A stretch of DNA of 64,000 nucleotides from the NCBI RefSeq assembly GCF_002269505.1, contig NZ_NQKQ01000014.1, positions 1-64,000 of the forward strand. Reading direction: 5' to 3'. The notes beneath the pieces were generated by a model, which worked only from the letters and a program-made list of their open reading frames with translations, did not search any database and was not told the origin of the DNA. This DNA comes from Pseudomonas fragi (lineage in GTDB: Bacteria; Pseudomonadota; Gammaproteobacteria; Pseudomonadales; Pseudomonadaceae). Numbering within the stretch: the stretch's first letter is position 1; the number at the start of each line of letters is the position of its first letter. A program made the translations under genes and the position numbers. This document shows positions 52,091-61,009 of this stretch, piece by piece.

Positions 52091-55051
52091 TCAAGTCTTA
52101 GTCGTTCTCCAGCGTGAAAACAGGCTGCTGTAACCACTCCTGGCTGTTTGCAGCAACAGCCCGCGCACCTCCGTGAGAGCCGACACCACGCCTTTGGCAG
52201 CCCCCACCCAAGCCCTGGCGCGAGCACTTTGCAGCTCAATGGACGACCCCGTAGCAAACGCGGCAATTGCCTCAATCCCGACGCCAGCCCAGTAAGCCCA
52301 CGTCTGATTGAACATCCTGCTCAGCCCTCCATGAAGCGTGTTTTTAACTTGCGGTATCTGCAGCGTACCAACGTGACGATCGAACTGCGCAGTTTGATGG
52401 CCCGAACGAATCCACGTTCCGGCAGCGGCATCGTAAGCCTCGATGGCGGGCGCCAGATTTGGCGCCAGCAGGCCCGGAACAAACTGGCCATAAACCGCAG
52501 CAGGTACCGTAGCCAGGCCATAGGCACCTGCTGCCATCAATGTGCGCGGGACTCTGGACATCACCGGTGTCTGGCCCCAGGACACACTGTCGCCAAAACC
52601 GCTCATGGCCTGCTGCAGGATTTCACGGCTGAAGGCGCGTACATGCCCTGCCAGCCGCATGCGGGCCACCGGGTCCCAAACTTCATCCGAACCGCCCCCC
52701 TCGCTGACACCTCGCATTTCAAATCCCCGGTGTGCAACGTTTGCGGCAAAAAAGCCGATAAAAGGGCTCCAGCGGCTGACATGGGCGAACAGTCCGCTGC
52801 TCATATGCATCACGGTCAAGGCATCAAGGAACGCCACCATCCCTCTAAGGGCATGGTTAAGCCCGCGAGCAGGCTGGCGACCTTCAAACAGGGCAAGATC
52901 GACCCCAACCCCGATGGCATTGCTGATCCAGGTAGCCAGGCCATCACGAATTGCCGCAGCACTGGAGGCCTGCAAACGCGATCGAACCAGCCTCGACACC
53001 CCTGTGGCGACCGTTTTGAACACGGTGAACATGCCAGTGTCCGCAACCAGCTCGGTACTCTGCAAACCCTGCCCGTCAACCCGGCTGACGGGGTTGCCGC
53101 GCGCCATGGCGTACAGGTTCAGACCGTCGATATCATCCCCCGGATCGGCGCTGATCCAGCGGGCAAGCCAAGGTGCGTAATAACGGTAGCCGTAGTAGTA
53201 GAGACCGCTGGCATCACGCTCCTTGCCCGAGTAGCGAACAAACTTGTAACTGCCCTCAATGGCATTTTTGGCCGCCCACCAGGCCGTGGCGCCATAGGGG
53301 TAATAGCTTTCCTGGCTGAGCAGCCGCGCAGCGCCATCCAGCTCCAGGGTACTACTGCCCAAAGCATCGCACAGGCTCAAGCGCAGCTGTTCATTGTCGA
53401 TGCTGTCAGGGCGGCCCTGCTCCCACTGCATGATGCGCGCACTGCTGAGCCCCCCGGTCACCGTCAGCACATTCAGCCTCTCGCCCGTGGCACTGTTGCG
53501 ACGGATTTCGAGTCCGGGCAAGTAATACACCTCCTCTAGCCGGGTCAGGCGATGCCCGCTCGCTTGTTTGACTTTAAGCGCCCGGCCCCCACCGGCATCG
53601 TAGGCATAGACTTCATCATCGTTGACACCCTCTGCACGCGTGACCTGCGTCACCCGCTGCAATTGATTGCGCAGAGTCCAGCTCAGCACTTGCCCGGGCT
53701 CGAGCATCTTCTGGTTGCCATTGGCATCGAAGCCGCTGCCCTGCCCGGTGTTTGCGTCTAGCACGTGATTGCTGCGATTCGACACACTGATCTGCCGGGT
53801 ATACCCCGAACCGTGACTGGGCAGGTGTTGCAGGCGAACAAGGTTACCGCCTGCATCGTAGGTAAAGGTCTGACGGTAATTTCTCAAGCGCTGTGCACTG
53901 GCACTGGCAAACCCGGCAGCAGCGGGCAATTGCGGCCCGCGACCATTGCCAGAGTTTTCCCGCCCGCTGGCTTCGATCAACTGGTAGAGCGAGTCGTAGG
54001 CATAGATGCTTATCGCTTCGAGCCGGGCGTTGTCGGACCACTGCACCGGCTGTGCGGTATCGCGCAAACTCAGCACATTGCCGACCCGGTCGTAGGCATA
54101 AGTCTGGTCCTGCAGGGGCTGCTCCGGTTTGCCGCTGCGCCAGGTCGTTCGTTGCAACAGACGATCATCCAGCGGGCTGTAGGTCAGAACACTCACCACT
54201 CCGTTGCCCGCACGCTCGACTTGCAGCTGGCCACTTGCGCTGTAGGATCTTTGCTGCACCACACTGTACTCACGACCGCTGCCAAGCTTTACCTGCACCG
54301 AGGCCAACAAGCCATCCACGTCATGGCGCATGCGCTGTTGATTGCCCCGGGCATCAAACAGCTCAATCAACTGCCCCGTAGCATCATGGCGCCATTGCGT
54401 GCGCCAGTTTTCGGCCTCAAGGTGCGGCTCACGCTGTTCAGGCTGCGCGGGCCAGTCAGGGGAGTGGGCGGCGTCCTGCACGAAGCGTCGGGACTGGTTC
54501 GTCACCTGCCCCAGCAGATCATAGCCCTCGAACCACAGCGTCCCTGCCGGGTCGTCATGGCGGATCAGGCAGCCGCAGCGGTTGTGCCGTGCGTGCTGCG
54601 GGCTGTTGTCGGCATAAGTCAGGCGCTCAACGCAACGGGCTCGCTGTGCATCGGCACTGTGCTCGTGTACGGCACTCAGGCGCCCGTGGCGGTCGTAGTC
54701 ACAGGTGTGCCGGGTGCCGCGGGCATCCCAGCAAAAGCGCAGTTGTGCCGCGGCCCCGCACAGGCTTATTCGCACACCACGGTCGACGTTGTCGCTATGC
54801 AACAAGCGTCCTGACAATGAGTGACGATTGCGTTGGTTGGGCACAACGGGCTCGGCTTGTGGACGTAGTGCCGCCAGGCGCGGGTCCCACTGCTCGGTCA
54901 AAAACCCGCTGGGGCCAAACACCTGGCGGCTGATTCGCGCTTCAGGTTCCTGCGCCGCAGTGCGCCGATGATAGGCCACCGCACAGATGGCAAGCCCGCG
55001 TGGGTCATAAGCGGTTAGCGAGGGGGTATGGCGATGCAAGGCTTGGGACAT
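52091..55051 (-). CDS. TccC-like RHS-core toxin with variable C-terminus, 986 aa
   Basis: The ATG at 55051 follows CAGGAAG. The N-terminal region HRHTPSLTAYDPRGLAICAV, with TRISRQ-like and WDPRL motifs, is that of TccC/TcC proteins of insecticidal toxin complexes. From about 100 to 630 there are RHS/YD repeats (YDRHGRLSAV, YDAGGNLVRL, YDSLYQLIEASGRE). The core ends with YYGYRYYAPWLARWISADP and GLNLYAMARGNPVSRVDGQGL (about 610-662). The final 324 residues are a different, hydrophobic and Ala-rich region, the usual place of the toxic cargo. I do not recognise its activity. No TcA or TcB gene and no small immunity gene is adjacent. The gene is flanked by an SDR and catabolic genes. Confidence 0.85.
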   Translation of the reverse strand: MSQALHRHTPSLTAYDPRGLAICAVAYHRRTAAQEPEARISRQVFGPSGFLTEQWDPRLAALRPQAEPVVPNQRNRHSLSGRLLHSDNVDRGVRISLCGAAAQLRFCWDARGTRHTCDYDRHGRLSAVHEHSADAQRARCVERLTYADNSPQHARHNRCGCLIRHDDPAGTLWFEGYDLLGQVTNQSRRFVQDAAHSPDWPAQPEQREPHLEAENWRTQWRHDATGQLIELFDARGNQQRMRHDVDGLLASVQVKLGSGREYSVVQQRSYSASGQLQVERAGNGVVSVLTYSPLDDRLLQRTTWRSGKPEQPLQDQTYAYDRVGNVLSLRDTAQPVQWSDNARLEAISIYAYDSLYQLIEASGRENSGNGRGPQLPAAAGFASASAQRLRNYRQTFTYDAGGNLVRLQHLPSHGSGYTRQISVSNRSNHVLDANTGQGSGFDANGNQKMLEPGQVLSWTLRNQLQRVTQVTRAEGVNDDEVYAYDAGGGRALKVKQASGHRLTRLEEVYYLPGLEIRRNSATGERLNVLTVTGGLSSARIMQWEQGRPDSIDNEQLRLSLCDALGSSTLELDGAARLLSQESYYPYGATAWWAAKNAIEGSYKFVRYSGKERDASGLYYYGYRYYAPWLARWISADPGDDIDGLNLYAMARGNPVSRVDGQGLQSTELVADTGMFTVFKTVATGVSRLVRSRLQASSAAAIRDGLATWISNAIGVGVDLALFEGRQPARGLNHALRGMVAFLDALTVMHMSSGLFAHVSRWSPFIGFFAANVAHRGFEMRGVSEGGGSDEVWDPVARMRLAGHVRAFSREILQQAMSGFGDSVSWGQTPVMSRVPRTLMAAGAYGLATVPAAVYGQFVPGLLAPNLAPAIEAYDAAAGTWIRSGHQTAQFDRHVGTLQIPQVKNTLHGGLSRMFNQTWAYWAGVGIEAIAAFATGSSIELQSARARAWVGAAKGVVSALTEVRGLLLQTARSGYSSLFSRWRTTKT

Positions 55052-55171
55052 AAATCGGCTTCCTGAACTGCACAATGATTAAAAAGTGTAGTGATCAGGT
55101 CCCTCGCTTCACTGACCAGACCGGACACGTTTTGTATCTGGATAAGTTCAGTTACAACATAACCAGCCGTT

Positions 55172-56278
55172 TCAGATGCCTGCCGGTTCCTCCTCCTTAC
55201 AGCGCGCGGCCTGATGACGTGCATTCACCGCTATCAGGCAGCGCTCGGCCTCCTGCACCATCTCGTCGATCAGACTCTGGCAGCTTTTCAGTTCACCTAT
55301 CGCGGCGGCCACCTGCCCGCTCGACAAAATCCCCTCATCCGGCACGCCATCCACCATCGAGCGCTGCAACAGCACCGGCTGATTCGCCGCCATCACCGTC
55401 TGCGAAAGCGCACCCGGGTCTTCTTTCACCGACTTGGCAAATACACCGAGCATATGCCCAAGGCTCATGCCGGTCTGTTGCTTCCAGTGCCAGGCGCTGC
55501 CCAGGGCAATGCGCAGGCGGCCAAAGGCGCCGGCTTTTTCCAGGCGATTGATAAAAGCGTTTTCGATCATGCGGTGGCGCATGCCATCCACTGCGGTGGT
55601 CACGCGAATCTGCTGCGGGTCGGTGACTTTCACATAACGTTCCAGGGTCGCCAGTGGGGTCGGTGATTCCTGGGTCATCAAAAACCGCGTGCCCATGGCA
55701 ACCCCGGCCGCCCCGGTGGCCAGCGCCCCGGCCAGCCCGCGCCCGGTGGAGTAACCCCCGGCAGCAATCACCGGCACCCGCACTGCCTCCAGCACCTGCG
55801 GGAGCAAAATGGTGCTCGGCACGCCACCGGTGTGTCCGCCGCCCTCGCCGCCCTGCACGGTAATCATGTCGGCGCCCAGTTCCACGGCCTTGAGCGCGTG
55901 TTTAAGCGCGCCCACGGTGGGAATGCACAACACCCCGGCTTGCTTGAAACGCTCAATGGTCTGACGGTCCGGGCCGCGACCATAACTGACGGCTCGCAGG
56001 CGGTACTTGATGGCCAGGTCCACGCACTGCGCAGCGTTTTCCTGGAACATGTGAAAATTGAGGCCGAAATTGCTGCCACCCGTGGCCTCGATCACCCGCT
56101 GGATTTGTGCCTCCAGCTGATCCGCCGCAATGGTCGCCCCGGCCAGAAATCCGAAAGCCCCGGCGCGGGTGCTGGCGATCACCAGATTGGCATCCGCCAC
56201 CCAGCCCATCGCGGTTTGCACAATGGGGTAGCGACAGCCCAGGGCATCGGTCAACGCCGTTTGCAGATAGTCACTCAT
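55172..56278 (-). CDS. Flavin-dependent NAD(P)H oxidoreductase, nitronate monooxygenase family (IpdC-like)
   Basis: This 368-aa TIM-barrel FMN protein contains QGGEGGGHTGGVP, AAGGYSTGRGLAGAL and GVAMGTRFLMTQES, the family hallmarks. It is last in an operon with EchA-, IpdB- and IpdA-like genes, and its ATG overlaps the hydratase stop (ATGA). In actinobacterial steroid degradation, IpdC, the same family in the same context, oxidises a C/D-ring CoA intermediate. Nitronate monooxygenase activity is the alternative generic label but is less likely by neighbourhood. Confidence 0.8.
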   Translation of the reverse strand: MSDYLQTALTDALGCRYPIVQTAMGWVADANLVIASTRAGAFGFLAGATIAADQLEAQIQRVIEATGGSNFGLNFHMFQENAAQCVDLAIKYRLRAVSYGRGPDRQTIERFKQAGVLCIPTVGALKHALKAVELGADMITVQGGEGGGHTGGVPSTILLPQVLEAVRVPVIAAGGYSTGRGLAGALATGAAGVAMGTRFLMTQESPTPLATLERYVKVTDPQQIRVTTAVDGMRHRMIENAFINRLEKAGAFGRLRIALGSAWHWKQQTGMSLGHMLGVFAKSVKEDPGALSQTVMAANQPVLLQRSMVDGVPDEGILSSGQVAAAIGELKSCQSLIDEMVQEAERCLIAVNARHQAARCKEEEPAGI

Positions 56279-57180
56279 CGACGCTCTCCCGCAGCCGTCT
56301 TGTTGGCTTCAATCATGGCCTTGGCGTCATAGCCGCCCAGCTTGTCGCCGGAGAGCAATTCGTTATGGCTATGGGCGAAGTGATGCCAGGCAAACACCGC
56401 GTCCATCGCCGTGCGCTTGCCCTGCAAGTCCTCGACGTGATTGATCGCCTGCTTGGTCAGGGCCAGGCCCATGCGCGGCTGTTTGGCGATGGCCGCCGCC
56501 AGCGCATAGGTGCCAGCCTCCAGTGCGTCGCGGGCAAACAGCCGATTGACCATACCCATCTGGTAGGCGCGCTCGGCGCTCATGCGATCGCCGGTAAACA
56601 GAAATTCCTTGGCAATGCGCGGGTTCAATTCATAGGGATGGGCAAAATACTCCACCCCCGGAATGCCCATGCGCACCACCGGATCCTGAAAAAACGCATC
56701 GTCACTGGCCACGATCAAGTCACACACCCAGGCCAGCATCAACCCGCCGGCAATGCACGCGCCCTGCACCATGGCAATGGTCGGCTTGGGCAGTTCGCGC
56801 CAGCGCCGGCACATGCCCAGGTACACCTCCTGCTCGCGGGCATAGAGGTACTCGCCGCCCGGCTTGTTGGTGTGATCCCACCACAGGCTGGCACGATCGA
56901 ACTGCTTGTTGATATCACGCCCCGGCGTGCCGATATCGTGCCCCGCCGAAAAATGCTTGCCATTGCCGCGCAGCACAATGACCTTCACTGCGTCGTCATT
57001 GACGGCACGGCGAAAGGCATCGTCCAGGGCGTAGGTCATCTGCGAGTTCTGCGCGTTATTGACGGTCGGCCGGTTCATCGTCAGCGTGGCAATCCCGTCC
57101 GCCACCCCGTAGAGCACCGGCTCCTCGGTCTCATACACAGCGGTATCAGCCCGCTGCACAAATTCGCTGTCGCTGCTCAT
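56275..57180 (-). CDS. Enoyl-CoA hydratase/isomerase family protein
   Basis: This 301-aa crotonase-fold protein has GKHFSAGHDIG at the first oxyanion region and MVQGACIAGGLMLAW plus VASDDAFFQDPVVRMGIPGVE at the second. A 25-residue insertion around 100-125 (DRASLWWDHTNKPGGEYLYA) is longer than in simple crotonases. AGGAG lies 5 bases upstream. It starts 15 bases after the IpdB-like gene and ends overlapping the IpdC-like gene. It would hydrate or cleave a ring-derived CoA ester in the same pathway. Confidence 0.88.
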   Translation of the reverse strand: MSSDSEFVQRADTAVYETEEPVLYGVADGIATLTMNRPTVNNAQNSQMTYALDDAFRRAVNDDAVKVIVLRGNGKHFSAGHDIGTPGRDINKQFDRASLWWDHTNKPGGEYLYAREQEVYLGMCRRWRELPKPTIAMVQGACIAGGLMLAWVCDLIVASDDAFFQDPVVRMGIPGVEYFAHPYELNPRIAKEFLFTGDRMSAERAYQMGMVNRLFARDALEAGTYALAAAIAKQPRMGLALTKQAINHVEDLQGKRTAMDAVFAWHHFAHSHNELLSGDKLGGYDAKAMIEANKTAAGERR

Positions 57181-57195
57181 GTGAACTCCTGGCCT

Positions 57196-57993
57196 TCAGG
57201 CCTGACGAATGCCGGGCGGGTTGCCCTTGAGCGCAGAGGCGCGATAGTCATGGGGATCGAGGCGACGGATCAGCGCCAGTTGCTCCGGCGTCGGCGCTAC
57301 GGTCTGCTTGAGGTCGGCGGCCTTGAGCAGCGGGAAGCCGGTTTTTTCCTGCACCTCTTCAAAGCTCACGCCAGGGTGCAGGGAACGCACCTGCACGGCC
57401 CGGTCCGGCCCGCCGAAGTCCATCACACACAGGTCGGTGACGATCAGGCGGATGTCCATCAGGTCGCGGCGCATGCCTTCTTCCCAGCGCTCGGGTTTGA
57501 AGCCGACACCCGAAACCATGTCCACTTCCCCCGCGACAAACGCCCGGGTGTTATGCGACGGCACGAAAAACGAGTTGATATGGTTGATGCTGTTGCCCGG
57601 CAAGCCGCGCACCCCGAGCATCGCCACTTTCGGCTTTTGATAGTCGCCGATGCACGACAGGTTGGTCTGGCCCCAGCGATCGATCTGGGTCGGGCCGATC
57701 ATCGCGTGGCGACGCCCGCCCCACACGCACTCGAACACCCGCTCGAACGACAGGTAGCCTGAATAACGCGGCACATAGTCGCCGCGCGGCCCCAGCGGCA
57801 CCGGTTCTTCCACCAGAAACGCTTCGCTGTCGGTCATCAGCAGTTCCGGGCTATGGGTCAGCTTGGCCAGACTCGCGCCCAGACGCGGGATCACGCCCAG
57901 GCCCGAAGCAATCACTTCGCCGTTGCCGCGCCAGGCTTCACAGGCGGCGACGATCAATAATTCAGCCAGGGTAAATTCGCTAGTAGCAGTCAT
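57196..57993 (-). CDS. ipdB: CoA-transferase family beta subunit (IpdB-like)
   Basis: The start at 57993 (MTATSEFTLAELLIVAACEAW) has AAGGAG 7 bases upstream and gives 265 aa. A longer open frame to 58182 runs over the alpha subunit gene. The conserved blocks match my memory of IpdB of steroid degraders: GVRGLPGNSINHINSFFVP, GVGF/DFGGPDRAV and SLHPGVSFEEV. With IpdA it opens the last steroid ring by hydrolysing a cyclic CoA ester rather than transferring CoA. The alpha gene ends 11 bases upstream. Confidence 0.85.
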   Translation of the reverse strand: MTATSEFTLAELLIVAACEAWRGNGEVIASGLGVIPRLGASLAKLTHSPELLMTDSEAFLVEEPVPLGPRGDYVPRYSGYLSFERVFECVWGGRRHAMIGPTQIDRWGQTNLSCIGDYQKPKVAMLGVRGLPGNSINHINSFFVPSHNTRAFVAGEVDMVSGVGFKPERWEEGMRRDLMDIRLIVTDLCVMDFGGPDRAVQVRSLHPGVSFEEVQEKTGFPLLKAADLKQTVAPTPEQLALIRRLDPHDYRASALKGNPPGIRQA

Positions 57994-58004
57994 GTCCACA
58001 CTCC

Positions 58005-58880
58005 TTAAAACACGGGCAGCGGCAAAGCGCTGAGTCGATCGGCACCGCCATTGCTGGCCTGGTAGGCGCTTTCGCCCGGGGTCACAAACTCGGCCACATA
58101 ACTGTCCCAGCCGCCTTCTTCGGCAGCGCTGGCGCTGTAGCGTTTCAAATGGCTCAGGTCCCAGCCGTAGTCGGACGGGCACGAAGTCGGGTGCGCGCCA
58201 AACGGTGCATGCACCACGCCGCTGACCAGATAACGCTCAAAGGTGTTGAAACGGGCCTGGGCGGCATCCAGGTTCAAGCGCTCCTCAATGCGCTCACACG
58301 ACACAAAGCACTGTTTCGCGGCACGGGCATACAAATGATCGAAATACGGATCAGGCCCGGTAACCAGGGTATTGCCCAGACGGTCGGCAACGTTGACATG
58401 CAAGAAGGCAATGTCCAGATTCAGCGCCGGCATGGCCAGCAACACCTCGCCATCGGCATAGGGTGACTGCACCTGCTTGATTTCGGGGTTCAGGCGGCTG
58501 ACATCGGTGGCCAGACCACAACGCGTCGGCAAGAACGGCAGGCGCATGCCGGCGGCCCGCAGGCCCCATTGCAGCATGCCTTCGTCCAGTTCCATCAGTT
58601 CCAGCTCACCGGCTTCGCGAGCCTTGCGAAAGTAGGCTTCCAATGGGATGGCATCGAGGGTGGCGAAGCCGAAAATCAGCTTTTTCACCTTGCCGGCAGC
58701 GCAAAGCATGCCGACCTCGGGGCCGCCGTAGGCGACCACGGTCAGGTCCTTGACGTCCGAGCGCAGGATCTCGCGCACGATCGCCATCGGCTTGCGCCGC
58801 GGGCCCCAGCCGCCGAAACCGATGGTCATGCCGTCGCGCAACTGGCCGACCACATCGGCCGCTGTCATTTGCTTGTTCAT
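58005..58880 (-). CDS. ipdA: CoA-transferase family alpha subunit (IpdA-like)
   Basis: The 291-aa ATG at 58880 has AAGGAG 6 bases upstream. The N-terminal part (LRDGMTIGFGGWGPRRKPMAIVREILRSDVKDLTVVAYGGPEVGMLCAAGKVKK) and the segments MDEGML and LRAAGMRLPFLPTRCGL agree closely with what I know of IpdA of cholesterol-degrading actinobacteria. IpdAB is a ring-cleaving hydrolase of the C/D-ring pathway (HIP-CoA route). It is paired with IpdB and preceded by an HsaC/TesB-like dioxygenase 10 bases away. Confidence 0.85.
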   Translation of the reverse strand: MNKQMTAADVVGQLRDGMTIGFGGWGPRRKPMAIVREILRSDVKDLTVVAYGGPEVGMLCAAGKVKKLIFGFATLDAIPLEAYFRKAREAGELELMELDEGMLQWGLRAAGMRLPFLPTRCGLATDVSRLNPEIKQVQSPYADGEVLLAMPALNLDIAFLHVNVADRLGNTLVTGPDPYFDHLYARAAKQCFVSCERIEERLNLDAAQARFNTFERYLVSGVVHAPFGAHPTSCPSDYGWDLSHLKRYSASAAEEGGWDSYVAEFVTPGESAYQASNGGADRLSALPLPVF

Positions 58881-58890
58881 GTGTTGCTCC

Positions 58891-59784
58891 TTACTGCTGC
58901 TGGCCGACGGAAAAATCGTGGCCCCACAGGCTTACCCGGGTGAATTCAAAAGCGCTGTGGTCCTGCCAATCCACCAGCAGGCCGCCATAGCCGTACTCCA
59001 GGTCGAAACCTGAAGGGGTTTTCATATAAAACGAGGTCATGTGATCGTTCAGATGCTGGCCGAGGGTGGCCGACAACGGCACATCGTGGGCGATGCGGCG
59101 GTCGTGGGCGCGGCCCACTTCGGTCATCGACTCGACTTCGACCATCACATGCACGCAGCCGGACGGCACCGGGTACTCGGCTAGGGCCAGGCTGTGGTGA
59201 CGGCTGTTTTTGCAATGCAGAAAGTGGATGCGGATCGGTGGTGCCGAAGGGTCGGGGCGGAAGTTGAAAATATCCGACAGCTCGAAGCCGAGCACTTCCT
59301 TGGCAAACGCCAGGGTGGCATCAAAGTTCGGCGCAGGCAGCACGGTGTGGCCCAGGCCCATATCGCCGGTAACAAACCCCGGCACCCCTTGCGGTGAGAC
59401 AAACGGCTGGCAATCGGAGCGATGGCCCCAGCTCAACTCGTGGCGATTGCCCGAAGGGTCGGTGACGTGCAGCAGTGCTTGCACACCACGCTGATCGCAC
59501 TGTTCGGCGGTGCCCAGGCGCCAGTTGACGTCGGCCTGGTCCAGCACTTCGATGGCGGCGTTGAAAGCCTTTTCGCCGGCCAGCTCCCAACCGGAAGCCA
59601 GATACCGCGACTCACCGCCCGGCACGACAAGCATGCGATATGGACGCTCGTCCATCTTCACATACAAGCCGCCGGCGGGTGCTTCGCTGACCATCATCCC
59701 GAGCACGTCTTCGGCGTAACGCTGCCATTGAACGGGATCTGCAGACTCTGCAACGAAGTAGCTCAAACCACGAATGTCGATCAT
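58891..59784 (-). CDS. Extradiol ring-cleavage dioxygenase (HsaC/TesB/BphC type)
   Basis: The start at 59784 (MIDIRGLSYFVAESADPVQW) has GAGGAGC upstream and gives 297 aa. It is a two-module type I VOC dioxygenase. All three iron ligands line up with HsaC: His146 in MGLGHTVLP, His212 in GCVHVMVEVE and Glu263 in FDLEYG. The acid-base His pair lies in SRHHSLALAEYP (196-197). The C-terminal SLWGHDFSVG is also as in HsaC. It would open a catechol ring, probably a steroid-derived one (3,4-DHSA-like), though biphenyl-type catechols are possible. The hydrolase expected next (HsaD/TesD) is not in the window. Confidence 0.87.
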   Translation of the reverse strand: MIDIRGLSYFVAESADPVQWQRYAEDVLGMMVSEAPAGGLYVKMDERPYRMLVVPGGESRYLASGWELAGEKAFNAAIEVLDQADVNWRLGTAEQCDQRGVQALLHVTDPSGNRHELSWGHRSDCQPFVSPQGVPGFVTGDMGLGHTVLPAPNFDATLAFAKEVLGFELSDIFNFRPDPSAPPIRIHFLHCKNSRHHSLALAEYPVPSGCVHVMVEVESMTEVGRAHDRRIAHDVPLSATLGQHLNDHMTSFYMKTPSGFDLEYGYGGLLVDWQDHSAFEFTRVSLWGHDFSVGQQQ

Positions 59785-59903
59785 GTGCCTGCTCCTCAAT
59801 GCCTTGTATTTATTGGCTTGGGGCAGTATGGGAAGGAAGGGGGCGCAGCTCATCGTCCGTTGAGACTAAAGCGGCCCCGTGCTTTTGCAGACGCCGGGAT
59901 ACC

Positions 59904-60052
59904 TGTAGTCACTGAGGAGCGAAGCGAGGCTGCGATCGGCAGCGCAGCGGCCGTAAACCCATTCAATCCGGTCGTTCAGGTACATCGCAACCCCCGGGCT
60001 TGCGATCGCTACGCGCTCGATCGCAGCCTCGCTTCGCTCCTCAGCGACTACA
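59904..60052. repeat. Long REP-like palindrome between two catabolic genes
   Basis: TGTAGTCACTGAGGAGCGAAGCGAGGCTGCGATCG at the left (59904-59938) is matched by its near-inverse ending at 60052, with about 80 bases between. It lies between the DUF35-MaoC gene and the dioxygenase gene on the minus strand and may affect read-through or mRNA stability. Confidence 0.85.
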
Positions 60053-60065
60053 GAGCCGTGAACCG

Positions 60066-61004
60066 TTACATGTAGAGAATCACCAGCTCATTGATCACCG
60101 ACGGCCGCTCGCTGCCCACGACATGGGTGTTGAGTTCAAGGGTCAGTTGAGTACCGCTCTTGACCCGCTCTACCCGCTTGACCCGCGCCCGGGCATGAAT
60201 GGTCGAGCCCGCCGGCACCGGTGCCGGAAAGCGCAGGCGATCCGAGCCATAGTTGACCATATTGGTGAACCCGGTGATCTCGTAACCCAGATTGAGCTTC
60301 ATCCGCGATTGCAGGATCTGCACCAGCGCACCGTGAGCGATGGTGCCGCCAAACGGGCTTTGTTTGCGCGCACGCTCCGGGTCGGTGTGGATCCAGTAAT
60401 CATCCCCGGACAACTGGGCAAAGCTGTCAATCAGGCCCTGATCGACCACCACCTGGTTGCTCCACGGGCTGAACTCGTCGCTGACCAGCGCCTGCAATGC
60501 CGCGTCATCATCCAGGGCAATCTGGCGCACGGGCGCAACAATGTCGCCAGCCGGTTGCTCAACCGTATGCAGCACTTTAAGACGGTCGGCATTCTTGTCC
60601 AGCCCGGTAAAGCGCAGCAGCCGGTTGCCCTTGGCATCAACCTCGGCAAACACCGGTTGCAGGCGCATGCCAACTTTCACTTCAGACTCGTCCAGGCCCA
60701 CCAGGTTGGTGTTGATGCGCACTCCCTGATCCAGCTCCACCACTGCCAGTATTTGTGGCATTTCATCGGCAAAATCCGGCAGGGTCGGGATGCGCGTCAC
60801 GGTGAAGCTGTACAGCGTCGCCCCGCCGCTGACTTCACGCCAGGTCAGTGCATGGGTAAAACACGCCGGGCAGTGCCGGCGCGGGTAAAACACCCAGTGG
60901 CTGCACCGTTCACATTGCTGAATCAGCAGGCGCTCGGCCTTCAAGCCTTCCCAGAACGGTGCAGAAATCTCGGTCGGAACCGGCATTGGTTTGTTGTTCG
61001 ACAT
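60066..61004 (-). CDS. DUF35 OB-fold/zinc-ribbon fused to a MaoC-type hydratase domain
   Basis: In this 312-aa protein the N-terminal half is a DUF35 unit with rubredoxin-like cysteines C-x-x-C and C-x-x-C in CERCSHWVFYPRRHCPAC (about 31-48). The C-terminal half is a hot-dog MaoC domain with SGDDYWIHTDPERARKQSPFGGTIAHG (about 195-222). It is directly downstream (5 bases) of an Ltp2-like thiolase. In steroid side-chain degradation DUF35-containing proteins such as ChsH2 pair with Ltp2 to give a hydratase/retro-aldolase. There the order of the two domains is, as I recall, MaoC first. Here it is reversed. Confidence 0.83.
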   Translation of the reverse strand: MSNNKPMPVPTEISAPFWEGLKAERLLIQQCERCSHWVFYPRRHCPACFTHALTWREVSGGATLYSFTVTRIPTLPDFADEMPQILAVVELDQGVRINTNLVGLDESEVKVGMRLQPVFAEVDAKGNRLLRFTGLDKNADRLKVLHTVEQPAGDIVAPVRQIALDDDAALQALVSDEFSPWSNQVVVDQGLIDSFAQLSGDDYWIHTDPERARKQSPFGGTIAHGALVQILQSRMKLNLGYEITGFTNMVNYGSDRLRFPAPVPAGSTIHARARVKRVERVKSGTQLTLELNTHVVGSERPSVINELVILYM

Positions 61005-61009
61005 TGGAT

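Noticed and set aside
52091..55051. Contact-dependent Rhs toxin with immunity gene
   Set aside because: There is no space for an immunity gene downstream, and the N-terminus is TccC-like rather than that of a T6SS-type Rhs with PAAR domain.
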